A stretch of DNA of 64,000 nucleotides from Bactrocera neohumeralis (Eukaryota > Arthropoda > Insecta > Diptera > Tephritidae), in assembly GCF_024586455.1 (NCBI RefSeq), contig NC_065922.1, positions 20,828,089 through 20,892,088 on the forward strand. The letters are read 5' to 3'. The notes under the pieces are model-generated. The model ran no database searches. It was not told the DNA's origin and was given only the letters and a program-made list of their open reading frames with translations. The position numbers and the translations under genes were made by a program. This document shows positions 46,086 through 58,099 of the stretch, one piece after another; position 1 is the stretch's first letter, and each line of letters begins with the position of its first letter.

Positions 46086-48275
46086 ACCTTTATGCTATGA
46101 GAAATGCCCGTTTTAAAGGTATTTTTATTTTCTTTTTAAGTTCCACTTTCAAATACAAATTCATGCACAAATGTGGTGTGAAGCTAAGCGCACGTGTGTT
46201 CTTAAGATAGCCACAACACGCCCACCTGCCAGTGGCCCAAAAAGATAAAGAAATAAAGAGCAGATGAACACTTCCGCAAAACACATCATCTAACAAGTGT
46301 TTGTTGGTCTCACATAAGCACAAAAATAAAAACAAGTCTGTAAGTAGTCGTAGAGAGGAGTCAATCATAAGGAGAGTGTGACTCTAGTACCTATACTCAT
46401 TGTAAAAAGCGCTCAATGAGTAATAATAGTGAAAGAGCGGAATGAAGTTGCTCAATCGTTGAGTACAAGAAAAATTCGGCTCGAGGAGTTTACGAAGCAA
46501 CCATTACAACCCACACACAACTGTCCCAAAATACCAAAAGTAAGAGCTGTTATCAAAACAAGTTTTGTGCGATTCCTTTTAGTTGCATTTCGCGTCCTTT
46601 GAGCGCAGGTCTAACGAATGCATAACGGCATTGGATTTCATTTTGATATGTGCTATATGTATATGTAACGGAACCACCTCCATACGATTTTACGCGTAAT
46701 TTTGGCGCAAATTTAAAAGACAAGGGGAAGCAACGCCATTAAAATTGCGATAATCCTTTGCTTTATTGCAACAACAAGCATGCGAAAGTATAGTTATCGG
46801 AAAATGATACCTTTGGGTCGCATAAATATTGAAAGAGGAAACCAAATAAATGAAATAAGTGGTAAGTGCAAAAATTAAAAGGATTTCAAAGTAATAAAAT
46901 GGAAACTTTTTAATTTGTCTCGTAAAATTGCAGAAAAAGGTAGCAAAATTGATGAACCCAATTGCCACCAGTACATGCATATATATAAGTACATATTTCG
47001 GACTAATTTTTATAAAAAATTCGCACATAACACATCCCAACCCTTCATTTCATGTTGTCCCGAAAAATATGCTCTATTAGCCTAAGGCAAATGGCTGAAT
47101 TTCCAACACAGTTGGCGGCTCGGAAAGCCTCTAAATTATTTATTTTAATGCGAAATGTGTGTGCAGTACATTTGTATCGCTGTGTTTTTGTTTTTGTCAT
47201 AGAGGCAGGTAGTTTGAGGTACATAGCGTTAAGTAAAGGACCGCGCCTAGGGCTATGCTACACTTGTGCATGGATAATGGAAAGCAAACAATAAATTGTA
47301 GGCGGAGGCTTGTCAGTTGCAGGCAACAGCCGCAAAAAGGAGGGGAAAACAATTATGACTTCTGCCAACATATGTGTCTGCAAACAAAAGCACACGTGCT
47401 GGAATTTTTTGCCGCTGTTTTGGCTGCATGCGATATCAGCTTTAATGCTAGATTATACAAAATATTTAATATTAAAGCTTTAAAGGGAGGATAGTGGTTT
47501 TTAAGGCACCTATGCAGGAAAATTGATCAAATATATGAAATTTTATTGCTGTATTTTAAGGTTAGGTTAAGTTATGTCAGATTAGTTTAAATTGAATTGA
47601 ATTATTTTAGGTTAGGTTACATGATGAAAACTTACATTCCAAACTATTATTTTATGTTTTGTTAGGTGTAAAGATTTTTAGCTTGAAAATGTATTTTAAT
47701 AATACTTTCATGGTTGCATGGGCTTGCTCGAATAGGAGGAGGAAATATTTTCTGAAGATTCGTTTCTGCTTATTTGAAATGAAGCAACATTTACATTTGG
47801 CCAGGAACTGTTTGAACAGAATTTCGCAAAATTATTTTGGGTTCTTTTTCTGCCATTTCGAGTATAATAATAACATTTGCAACTGATTGATTTAAATTTT
47901 CTCTCTATAAAGTTATGTTTCAAATTGAGTCGCAGTTCCTCGAAGAACTTTTGCTAGGTAGGGGTTTTAATATAGCTGAAGAGTCGGTTCCTTGTGGAGA
48001 ATTTTGGAAATATTCTATTAACTTGTATTCGAACACAGCAGTTCTTCTTTTTTATGGATTCATAAAGGATAACATACAACAACATCCCCGTGCAATATCT
48101 CTAGATCAGCCATCTAACTTAACCTTACCCTGTATTCTTATAAGGCTATCATTTGGTGTTAAACCTTCATTAGTCTGCAATCACTTTCATAAATTGCAAA
48201 ATCGTCTTCTAAAGACTTCACTTAAGGTGTTATAAACACTTTTGAATTTTAAAAGTTCCAATTATTTTTAATAAA
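46086..48275. other. Stretch without convincing gene
   Basis: It has mixed AT-rich sequence with several short open frames, for example 46690-47040 minus (hydrophobic, Phe/Tyr-rich) and 47915-48235 plus. None shows splice context, motifs or homology that I recognise. Confidence 0.4.
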
Positions 48276-49018
48276 CAGGGTTTTGTCCGGAAAGTAATAG
48301 GACTGGATTCGGTAGAGGGCGTTAAGGGGTCAGTAGGGTAATCTTTTTTTTGTTTTTAAAGCGGTTCGTTAGTTGTCTCAGAGCACCTGGAGCGTCAGGA
48401 CAAATATTTTCGCGCGACGAGAGACTTTTGATGTAGTCAAGCAGAGTCATGGATCTTTAAGCATGATCCCGAGACAAAAAAGGCAAGAATGAGCAAATTC
48501 AAAATGAAAACGATGCCCATTGTCTTTTTCGACATGAAAGGCATCGTCTACCATGCACTTGTTCCTCCTGGACAAACTGACAACGCCAAGTCTTACGTGG
48601 AAGAGACTCAAACGAAGGGTCAATTGGGTCCGACAAGACATTGAGCCGATTGGAAGTTGCACCACGACAACGCCCCGGCTCACACCGCCTTTCTTGTGAA
48701 CAGCTACCTAACCAAGGTCGGCATTCTTACGATTCCGCAGCCGCCCTACAGCCCAGATGTGGCCCTGACTTTTTTGTTTCCTTGGCTGAAAAAGCTAAAA
48801 GGCAAGCATTTTGAGACGACAGAAGGGATCCAAGCAGCATGCACCTCGGTTCTCAAGGCTATTCCGGAGAATGCCTTCCGTGACGCCTTCAATGCTTGCA
48901 AATCGCGCTGGCAGTGTCTTATCGATGCTAAAGGAGCCTATTTTGAAAGTTTTTAAAGAATTGTAAAGATTCGTTCAATAATTTTTTTTAAATCGACTCA
49001 GTTTGATTACCAACCCTG
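48276..49018 (+). mobile_element. Mariner (HDNAPAH lineage), internally deleted
   Basis: It starts with AGGGTTTTGTCCGGAAAGTAATAGGACT, ends near ACCAACCCTG and is flanked by TA. The coding part preserves the block around the second Asp (HHDNAPAHTAF) and the SPD block. The third-Asp region is damaged by a short deletion (SPDVALTF where SPDVAPCDFF would be expected), and the frame ends in the typical AKGAYFESF. The N-terminal half is missing. It is the same lineage as the element at 55881, in the opposite orientation. Confidence 0.82.
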
Positions 49019-49027
49019 TATTTTAAT

Positions 49028-49098
49028 GAAATGTTAATCATCAGTTAATGTTGATTGCCGTCCTGGACGTGGTTCGTATGTTCGTGTGTATTTTTGAC
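49028..49098 (-). mobile_element. Small fragment of another mariner
   Basis: The text 'catcagttaatgttgattgcc' and 'gtcctggacgtggttcg' matches 63565-63620, part of the N-terminal half of the mariner at 62800-63690 (encoding DEPRPGWPTTSTDD). It abuts the right end of the element at 48276. Confidence 0.65.
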
Positions 49099-50700
49099 CG
49101 AAACTGAAAGAAAAACAAAATAAAGAATACTTTTATATATTCGTAAATAATATTTCGGTTTTTCATTAATCATTTTCTTTTTTAATAAAATATAATTTAA
49201 TACATAAATTATTGATTTTGTATCAAAACATGAAGAAAATCTCAGACCAATATCTAGAGGAAAGTACATACATATCTACAAACTTAGATATCCATCTCTG
49301 AATAGATATACGCGTACATCTGTATATATATATATATATAGTGTATATATTTACACTAACGTTGTTGTTGGAAAACCTTTTGTTCCATTATGCTTGTTGT
49401 TTACAGGCAGCTGGGAGCAAATCTACCGCAACCGGAACCGCATCATTCATCATCCAGCCAAAGCCCACAGGGCTGCCAAAGCAGGCGCTTGTGTGCCAAG
49501 AAGAAACAGCAAAAACAACGCCGGAGCATAAACAATAGCCAAACAAGCACTTAGCAAATTTAGGAGATACAAACAATGTTGGTGTGAATATGAAGCATGG
49601 CGAAAAGCAACAAAAAAAAAAATCAAAATAAATAAAAGGCAAAAACTCGTCGCATTCAAATAATGATTTATACATAAAATGGAAATCAAACTTTGCTAAA
49701 GTTGGCTTTGTTGCTGGCAAAGCGTCCTTGAAGTGTATCCCCATTTGCATATTATTACCTTTTAGTACCCAAAGCAACAGACGCATCAAAAACAAGAACA
49801 AAAATGAAAACAACAATAAGATGGTGAAAGAGGAAAAAGTAAAAAAAAAATACAAAAGAAAAGACAATATTCACTACTGTTATTGAAGATAGCAGAGGAA
49901 AAGGCGAAGAGTGAGGAAAACTGGTGCGTAGAAGAATACAAAGGCAGCCAAGCTGGCAATAAACTGATAAACAACAAATGTGGAAGAAGTCAACAGAAGC
50001 TGACACACCCACGAGCACACACACATACGCATACATACATACTTGCTCACTCTTAGGTTACACACCCAAGGGCCACAAGAGCTTTAAAGCTAGACGACGG
50101 AGCTAACCAGGTTCATATTAGTTCAGCAATTGGCGACAACTTGAGTGGCGGGGTGTGACTGCTATCTTCAGTTACTTGGAGACACACATACCGACATATA
50201 TGCTCTGGTTTTGCACATGTGCGTTTTTGTGTTAATGTGTGTGTGTATGTGTGTCACTTGGCAATAAATCCAATCTGACATGCTCCAAATTTATCTAATA
50301 GCTTTTTCACCGCGATAAAAGGATGGGAGGTGCTGCACACAGCTGCAGACACCTACTTGCTGACATACTTAAGTGACATGTGAAAGGTATTTAATACAAT
50401 TTTTATTGCCTCCAGTGACAGTTTCATGGCTTAAAGTGGTGGTTGAGATATAGAAAAGAATTTTGGTTTTGTAAGAATTTTACTTATTTTTCGTTGGAGT
50501 TAGGAAGTTAATAAATTACTGGTTTCAGTAAGAAAATTCAAAGACTGACATTAAAAATGTTTTGAGAAATGTGAATGAGAAAATAAAAGAGTTTGCAACA
50601 AGAATCTTTCTGTTAATTTTTTTCCTTCTTATTTTTGACTGTTACTAAATTCAGCTTGTCTTTGACAGGTACTCCATGAAAACTGTATTTAAGGCAAAAA
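49099..50700. other. Stretch without convincing gene
   Basis: It holds a TA-repeat at about 49323-49340 and an A-rich segment with CA and ACATAC repeats at 49600-50260. An acceptor-like TTGTTTACAG at about 49398-49407 is followed by a short open frame, which may be an exon or a UTR of a gene outside the window, but nothing supports that further. Confidence 0.4.
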
Positions 50701-50789
50701 TACAAGAAAAAACATTAATTTCGGCTGCATTGAAGCTATAATACAGTCAAATTTAATATAGCAACAACATGTATATATAACTAAATATA

Positions 50790-50885
50790 ACAAGTACGGA
50801 AGAGCTAAGTTCGGGTGCAACCGAAAATTTTATTCTCTTACAACTTGCCAACTTTTTTTATTTGAGTTCCTATGGACCGTGGGGT
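50790..50885 (+). repeat. Interspersed repeat, family C (left half)
   Basis: Sequence such as 'aacaagtacggaagagctaag' and 'ttcgggtgcaaccgaaaatttta' is a left boundary characteristic of a widespread dipteran repeat. The matching right-hand part appears at 51500-52080, so the LINE piece between them looks inserted into it. Confidence 0.5.
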
Positions 50886-51495
50886 CAGGAAGATACGAAG
50901 CAACCCTGCTGCAAGGCTTTGCTCCAGTGACATTAGTCAATAATCCTGTTTGCGCTCCTGTACTCCTCATAAGACCGCGATTGTCGCCAAGCTTTCGCAA
51001 AAGTCATCATTGTAGTCCTAGGAACATCAAAAGATCATTCCTCAACTACGTCGACGACATCAAACAATACGCCGACTAGACTTCGAACGCAACTAACCTC
51101 TGAAAAGCACTGACCGCCATTCACCGTGGAGCCATTAACACCTTCACTGACTCCCTCTCTGTGAATGGCGTAGTTGGTGTCAAACCACTACCCATTGTAG
51201 ACGAAGAATTCGGGTTGCCGCGAGGAACGAGAGTGACCCTTGCGCAGCTTCGTTCTGGATGCTGTGTCAGGTTAAACTCCTACTTATCCAGAATAGATCT
51301 TGACATATCAAATATATGTCCAGCAAGCAATGAGTCTCCGCATGACATTGGCCACCTATTTGTATACTCCGCTAACCCTACTCATCAGATACCCTTCTCC
51401 CTTTGGCCCGACTCTGTCAAAATAGCACGTTTCCTGGGCGTATGATAAGCTATCTTAATTCTTATCATCTTAACAAAGATTAGGTAGCATTTACA
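50886..51495 (+). mobile_element. Jockey-like LINE 3' fragment
   Basis: The + strand frame at 51161-51445 encodes the C-terminus typical of jockey-type ORF2: LPRGTRVTLAQLRSGCC, LNSYLSRID, a Cys/His knuckle-like CPASNESPHDIGHLFVY and a final ARFLGV before the stop. Upstream (51030-51065) a NYVDDIKQYAD stretch is also typical. The fragment ends with a 3' UTR-like tail of ACAACAACA. The 5' part is missing. Confidence 0.8.
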
Positions 51496-52080
51496 ACAAC
51501 AACATAAAAAGTTCGCAATTAGAACTTTGATCGATATCTTGCACAATTTTTGGTCATAAGGTGGCAGACCTCAGCATCACTATATAGACAACATTTTATT
51601 AACATACGCTTATTGGTGCTGGATTTGCATACTAGAAAGTGAAAGAACCAGATAGAATTTACAATTTTGTTATATGGAAAGTAGGCATGGTTGTAGGCTG
51701 ACTTCGCTCATTTTAGCACTGGAACATAGAACTGGAAATGATATTGTATGATAAATTTGTTCGAGATCGGTCAAGTAGGTCCTAAGGTATGGATTTTCAT
51801 TTAACTGTGGGCGTTGTCACGCCCATTGTCTTGACATTGGCTCCTAAATGCTCCTCTTGTATCATTCCACATATAAAATTTAATGTGTCTGGTGCATTTA
51901 GTTATTTTTTTATCCCACGGCTTTTACCGGAATCGTTATGTGGGGAGTGGGCGGGGTTGTCAACCAATTAATTTCTTGTTAAATAAAAAAATGTTCCATA
52001 TAAAAACTTGTTTTTGATAAATCATTTGACATGACAATGATATGCTATAGTAGTCCGATAATTGGGTTATTTATACCTTG
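51496..52080 (+). repeat. Interspersed repeat, family C (right half)
   Basis: It contains 'gtgggcgttgtcacgcccat', 'cttgtatcattccacatata' and 'gggagtgggcggggttgtc', text typical of a repeat common in tephritid genomes. It is non-coding. Confidence 0.5.
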
Positions 52081-53662
52081 AGAGATAAAAGCGGTTTGCC
52101 TATATATATATATGTATATTAACCTTAGGCGCCAGTACAGAAGAGCATTCTCTCCTCTAAAATTCTTTTAGATACACTCACCGGTCGTAACAATGACCTA
52201 GCTTACTAGTTGCGCACTTAAAGCCGACAATTTTCTTGTGCGAAAATGTCTTTGCTACACACTTCTTTATTTTTACGCCTAGCAATTCTTACTACTTGTT
52301 TTACCTGCCCTTTGTGAAGCTGCTACTTTCTACTATATACACACGCTTTGCATTGTTTCTCCACCTTTTGTTAGTTCATTTTATTGTTCATGCCTTGATG
52401 CATATTATAGTCAAGCTGTGGCCGCTAGGCGTATACGCAACATTAAAGCGAGCGAAAATCATAAAACGTAAACACAAAGGATCCGTGCAATGAAATGCTG
52501 CAAGAATGAGAAAAAAGTGAACGAAAGAAGAAATAAAAACTAAGCGTTTAATATACGAAGTGCCATAAAACATGTGTGACGGATAATAATAAATAAGAAA
52601 TACAATTAGGTTGGTAGTAGGCGAAATGTAGGCAACTGTGGCTGTAAACACAACGAGATTATTATAAACATTGTGGATATATTGAATGAAAAATATATTA
52701 CTTTGACTAAAAAAATTTTTGTAGGAGCTTTAAAAATGCATAGAATATTTTTATGTCTGCTGAGAATAGCAGAAAAAAATATTTTGACTACGACAATAAG
52801 AAAAAAATACTTTTTATGGGCTTATCAGCCTTAAAGCTGCAAATAATTTTTCATTCGATATATTTATACTAAACTAAAGCTGAAAAGCAATTTTTCTTCG
52901 ACATCATTGTAATTCACACAAAAACCTACTTTGTATGCTTGAATGCCTCGCGACGCCACCCAGACTTATAACTTCTGACCATCTCTTCAATGCTACTTTT
53001 TATAGGCAATATTACTTATTTCGACTCATTAATTTTGTGGTCGTGAGTTGCATAAAATGAAAGCAAGAAAATAAGTGATAACCAAAAAGTTGGTCAGCCA
53101 AAGGCGACGAAATTAAAAATTAAGCTTTTCGATGAAATGAACGGGCACAAAAAGTTTGTAAAGCCAGCGAGAAAGCGACCGCAAGAACTACAAATGGAGA
53201 AAAATGAAATGGTTTTCGGTTGCAGCATATCAAAAGAAAGCTAAAGGCGCCAGTAAATGATTAAGAAAGTGGAATTTGGGTTCAATTCATTTGAGCTTTT
53301 ATGTGACCCGAAAGCTGCTAAGCTGCTATTAAGTGAAATCTTCAGACGCTGAAGTCGTCAAATGATTTTTTTTCTGGTAAATTCGAAAATACTTGCAATC
53401 ATTTAGTTTAGTTTCAGTTTTTTCCATTGCATCGTCGGTTGGTGGTTTCAGTCTTTTTGCAATGAATTCGATGGTTGAATGAAGTACATTATCAGTTTGG
53501 TCTATTGAAATATGTTTGCGGAATATGCACAAGTAAAAATTATGTTAAAATAAAAACAAATAATACCTAAAAAGCGATTTACAGAAAAAAACTTGGCTCT
53601 AAATATTACTTATTTTGAAATTGAATTATCAAGAGCTAACCTTTTAATTGCTGTACGTTCTA
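52081..53662. other. Stretch without recognisable gene
   Basis: AT-rich, partly CA- and GA-rich DNA. The open frames are short and without homology that I recognise. It could be intergenic or part of a large intron of a gene outside the window. Confidence 0.4.
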
Positions 53663-53993
53663 AAGAGAGATCCATTTTGAGGTTCCCAACTTTTTTTTAA
53701 AGAAAAAACACAAAAACTTCAAACTAAATCGGAAATGTTTATTATTATTATTCGAAAGAACATTTTTTGGCATTTATTTCTCGAAGATTATTTCTTTCAA
53801 ATGTTGTCCGCGGCTACGTCTCAGATGTTCCATCCGTTGAGTCCAATGTTAATTCTCGTAATAAGGCTGAACGATTTGTAAACGTTGTTCAGGCGAAAGT
53901 CTCTCCACGATGAAATGCCAAACAATAGTGAACAAAAGTAAAATGAAGCTTGCCACTACTTACACATGATCTGTACTTATACTTGGAGCACCC
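53663..53993 (-). mobile_element. Internally deleted rosa-type mariner (MITE-like)
   Basis: Both termini match the family at 5303 and 13045: the left end with GAGATCCATTTTGAGGTTCCCAACTTTTTTTT, the right end with GGAGCACCCGTTA. Between them only about 330 bp remain, covering the complement of the extreme C-terminus and of the leader and first codons (GTTTGGCATTTCATCGTGGAG on the minus strand). The central transposase is absent. Confidence 0.75.
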
Positions 53994-54699
53994 GTTATAA
54001 TAAGAATCGCTGCGTGATCTAAATAAACTTTAAAGCACTGTATCTTAAAAATTTTCATAAATCTTTTAAAAAATTTACAAAATCTTGCACAACAACAACA
54101 ACCGACCGCTAATGTATATGTCTTACCACAAAAACCGGCGCTAATTGAAACACAAATATTACCTTAGGTTACTAACGCTTGAACGCTAATATTTGCTCAG
54201 GTTCATATGAGTGTTTATGTACTTATGTATATACATGTACATATATGAAAGGAAACATATATGTGCGAGGTATTAATTTCAAAGGGAAAAGATAAAAGTT
54301 TAAAAGAATTGTGCGAAGGTTGAGATGCTTTAGGAGGACTGCTTGATATACTCGACAGCGGGGGACGCCAAAAAGACTTTAAAGGTACATATCAACTTGT
54401 GAAAATATTTGTTTTGCTTTGCGCCATATAAAATGTAAATACACTTTTCAAGTGTTGTGCTTATTTGACGGTACATTTTTGCGCTATAGAAATGTTTCTA
54501 CTTAGAAATAAATTAATGACATGTTATTTATCAAAAGTATTAAAAATTAAAACAAAACACATTCAGCTAGAGACAAAATCATTTGAAAGTTAGTGAGCTT
54601 TACAAAATGAGATCGAAATGTAAGAGAATGCAATGTGATGAAAAAATGATTTTTGAATTTTTTAAATTTAATTTCACATACATTGTAATTGAAATTCTT
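53994..54699. other. Stretch without gene
   Basis: AT-rich DNA with CATATATGT-type patches and an 'acaacaacaacaacc' tail-like piece at about 54090. No coding feature is seen. Confidence 0.4.
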
Positions 54700-55690
54700 C
54701 TTCTTCTTAATTGCCGTAGACACCGCTTACGCGATTATAGCCGAGTTAACAACAGCGCGCCAGTCGTTTCTTCTTTTCGCTACGTGGGGCCAATTGGATA
54801 TTCCAAGCGAAGCCAGGTCCGACTCCACCTGGTCCTTCCAACGGAGTGGAGCTCTTCCTCTTCCTATGCTTCCTCCGGCGGGTACTGCGTCGAATACTTT
54901 CAGAGCTGGAGTGTTTTCGTCCATCTGGACAACATGACCTAGCCAGCGTAGCCGCTGTCTTTTAATTCGCTGAACTATGTCGACGTCGTCGTATATCTCG
55001 TACAGCTCATCGTTCCATCGAATGCGATATTCGCCGTGGCCAATGCGCAAAGGACCATAAATCTTTCGCAGAACTTTTCTCTCGAAAACTCGAAACGTCG
55101 ACTCATCGGTGGCTGTCATCATCCAAGCCTCTGCACCATACAGCAGGATGGGAATTATGAGCGACTTATAGAGTTTCGCTTTTGTTCGTCGAGAGAGGAC
55201 TTTACTTTTCAATTGCCTACTCAGTCCGAAGTAGCACCTCTTGGCAAGAGCAATCCTGCGTTGGATTTTCAGGCTGACATTGTTGGTGGTGTTAATACTG
55301 GTTCCTAAATAGACGAAATTATCTACACCTTCAAAGTTATGACTATCAACAGTGACGTGAGAGCCAAGTCGCGAGTGCGACGACTGTTTGTTTGATGACA
55401 GGAGATATTTCGTCTTGCCCTCGTTCACTGCCAGACCTATTTTCTGTGCTTCCCTGTCCAACCTGGAGAAAGCGGAACTAACGGCGCGGGTGTTGAGGCT
55501 GATGATATCAATATCATCGGCATACGCCAGTAGCTGTACAGTCTTATAGAAGATGGTACCTTCTCTGTTTAGTTCTGCAGCTCGAACTATTTTCTCCAGA
55601 AGCAGGTTGAAGAAATGGCACGATTGGGAGTCGACTTGTCTGAAACCACGTTTGGAATCGAACGGCTCGGAGAGGTTCTTCCCTTCCCCT
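54700..55690 (-). mobile_element. LINE fragment with reverse-transcriptase palm and C-terminus
   Basis: The minus strand encodes, from 55535 downwards, the catalytic AYADDIDII motif, followed by an open frame (55461-54727, 244 residues). That frame has GLAVNEGKTKYLL, DNFVYLGTSI, ILLYGAEAW and RLRWLGHVVQMDENTPA blocks, typical of the C-terminal half of a non-LTR ORF2 common in insects. A break lies near 55461. The finger domain is missing upstream of about 55690. It is a relative of the copies at 2335 (minus) and 55745-56880 (plus). Confidence 0.82.
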
Positions 55691-55744
55691 TGAAATTAAT
55701 GTTTTATTTTATTTTGTTTTAATTGAAACACAAAGTTCTGTCGC

Positions 55745-56880
55745 GGTTAGTCTGCTTTTTCCAGACTGAATAAGGAAGCAAAGAAGATGGGTCTGGCAGT
55801 GAACGAGGGTCACATTCGCGATTAGTCTCCCACGTCACTGGTGACAGTCATAACTTCGAAGTTGTAGGCAATTTTGTCTACAGGGTTTGTCCGGAAAGTA
55901 ATAGGACTGAGTCGATTAAAAAAAACTATTGAACCAATCGTTACAATTCTTTAAAAACTTTCAAAATAGGCTCCTTCTGCGTCGATGCAGCGCTGCCAAC
56001 GCAATTTTCAAGCATTGAAGGCGTCACGGAAGATATTCTCCGGAATAGATTTGAGAGCCGAGGTGCATGCTGCTTGGATCCCCTCTGCCATTTCAAAATA
56101 CTTGCCTTTCATCGGCCTTTTCAGGCAAAGAAACAAAAAACAATTCGGGGAAGGGTCACATCTGGACTATAGGGCGGCAGCTGAAGCGTTGCATGCCGGC
56201 CTTGATTAGCTAGCTCTTCATACGAAAGGCGGTGTGAGCCGGGGCGTTGTCGTGGTGCAATTTTCAATCGGCTCGATGCCTTGTCGGACCCGATTGACCT
56301 TTCGTTCGAGTCTCTTGAGGACTTCCACGTAAAACTTGGCGTTGATGGCTTGTCCAGGAGGTACAAATTCATGATGGACGATGCCTTTGATTTCAAAAAA
56401 GACAATGAGCATTATTTTCAATTTGGACTTGCTCATTTTTCCCTTTTTTGCTTCCGAAACACACCACTTCATGCTAGAGCAACATTTGAGTAAGCCTGCT
56501 TGATCATATCAAACATCTCTGTCGCAGATTTACCGAGTTTCACACAGAATTTAATCGCGTGCCTCTGGTCTAACTCCCAGAAACACGTCGCGCGAAAATG
56601 TTTGTCCTGGCTCTGCAGGTGCTCATAGACAGCCGCTCGTTCGTTAGCTAGAAACGCCTTCTACCGAATCCAGTCGGTGCGCGTACGCTCCGAAGTACAG
56701 TAGTGGCAGAAGAAAATGAGTCCTATTAATTTCCGGACAAACCCCTGTATCTTGGAAGCAGCATTAACACCAATAACAAATGTCAGCCTCGAAATCCAAC
56801 GCAGAATAACTCTTACCAAGTAAAGTCCTCTCTCGACGAACAAAGCCCTAATACTACAAGCCACTCAACATCCTCGTATA
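55745..56880 (+). mobile_element. LINE fragment split by a mariner insertion
   Basis: The + strand text before 55880 (NKEAKKMGLAVNEG-like, then degenerate GSHVTVDSHNFEVV and DNFV) continues after 56748 with YLGSSINTNN-like text and ends near 56880. The mariner at 55881-56747 occupies the middle. The strand is opposite to the LINE copy at 54700-55690, so the two copies are head to head. It carries several frame breaks. Confidence 0.72.
55881..56747 (-). mobile_element. Mariner (HDNAPAH lineage), inserted in LINE, TA target duplication
   Basis: The ends are CAGGGTTTGTCCGGAAAGTA and its near complement TTTCCGGACAAACCCCTG, flanked by TA at 55879-55880 and 56748-56749. The minus strand encodes a mid-transposase block (MLIVFFEIKGIVHHEFVPPG, then NAKFYVEVLKRL). 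A frameshift lies before the region that should read HDNAPAH, and the C-terminus is recognisable near 55970. At 867 bp it is shorter than a full mariner. It is a dead copy. Confidence 0.87.
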
Positions 56881-57920
56881 AAAAGCGTAAAATTATACCA
56901 ACATCTTGCTACCTTCAATGTCTTCAATTTCACAAAGCCTCACAGCAATAACGGCAAGTAATTAAAGAGAATATCACCACTTTCGAAAACTGCTAATATT
57001 TACAAAGAAATGAGAAAACAACAAATTTTAAGAAAATGCCAGCAAAAACATCTTCGTTAAACGAGACATCAAGAGATCACCAGAAAGGATGGCATCATGG
57101 CAAATTGAAAGGCTAAAGTTACGAGACATCAAAGTTGTGAGCGCCGAAAAATTCCAAAGTTCGCTGACAAAATGCCAACAATCAAGGACAGCAGCGCATC
57201 GTTAAAGTTTATGTCACACCGGCAAACGGTGGGCAAACATAACGACAGCAAGAACAAACTGCAGGTATGAGTACCGTTGTATGCTCGCACAGCAGCTGAT
57301 AGTTTCTTAACTTTGGTCGTCAAAGCAACTAGATGGGCTATAAAGGAGGATCGACGTTCTTCGCCGCAATGAGGCTTCTGCGGTGGCGTGTAATTTGTGA
57401 TTTCCTCACCGGGTGTCTCAGGTTTCAATTAATTTACCTCATCTTGTACGGGGTGCGTTGCCATTGTCACTTGGCGAATGTCTTCAACTATTATATTACA
57501 AACTCAATTATGTAACGGTATGCTTTTACAGTAACGGTGTTTAAAGTTTATCCGCCTGAATCCTTCGCAATTTTTGATTGCTTAGTTAGCGGAAAGGCAT
57601 CTTTGAAATACATATTGACGTTAATTAAGAGGAAAACAAGGAAAATTAATGAGAGGGGTTTGAAGTGGTGGATTGAAAGCAGTTATGGTTGGGATTTTGG
57701 GCGTTAATAGACATTTGCTTTCATACCCCATAAATATTTATTTGATTGGTTGGTCATTAAGATGTGTTAAGGCGAAAAAAAACAAAATATTTGTATATAT
57801 AACACTTTTCACAAGAAAACAAGAGCCACAACAACTACACAAACATCCAAAGTTCTTTTGTTATTAATTGTTGCCACTAGTTTGCTTACAATTTTTTTCT
57901 TTTACGACGTGCTATTTTGT
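56881..57920. other. Stretch without recognisable gene
   Basis: Mixed-composition DNA. A minus frame of 99 residues at 57129-57428 has no motif that I know. Nothing else can be supported. Confidence 0.4.
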
Positions 57921-57924
57921 ATCA

Positions 57925-58075
57925 ACAGTGCGTATACGTAATGCTCTTTGAAAAATATTAAATAAATTAATTTTCCCTTTTTATAATCTACTAAAAAATA
58001 TAAATAAAATATTGTTTATCAAGAATATATATTAACACCGATTTATAATATGCTATACTGCTCTGATGGGGATAT
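57925..58075 (+). repeat. Dispersed duplicated segment (copy 1)
   Basis: It shares 'gtatacgtaatg', 'ataataaaatatt'-like and 'ctatactgctctgatgggg' text with 61870-62100 in the same order and orientation. It extends to 'ctatcgcaaagaagcttaag' at about 58090. It is diverged but collinear. Confidence 0.6.
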
Positions 58076-58099
58076 TTGGTTTCTTGCTATCGCAAAGAA

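Noticed and set aside
46690..47040. 116-residue hydrophobic minus-strand frame
   Set aside because: Rich in Phe, Tyr and Ile as expected from AT-rich DNA read at random. It has no start context, splice sites or homology.
47915..48235. 106-residue plus-strand frame
   Set aside because: It lies in an AT-rich area beside a mariner, with no recognised motif and no splice or promoter support.
49398..49538. Acceptor-like TTGTTTACAG followed by an open frame of about 44 codons
   Set aside because: No matching upstream donor, no recognisable homology, and two other frames are also open. Too weak to call an exon.
57129..57428. 99-residue minus-strand frame near LINE and mariner remnants
   Set aside because: No similarity to retrotransposon, transposase or host domains that I know, and no supporting signals.
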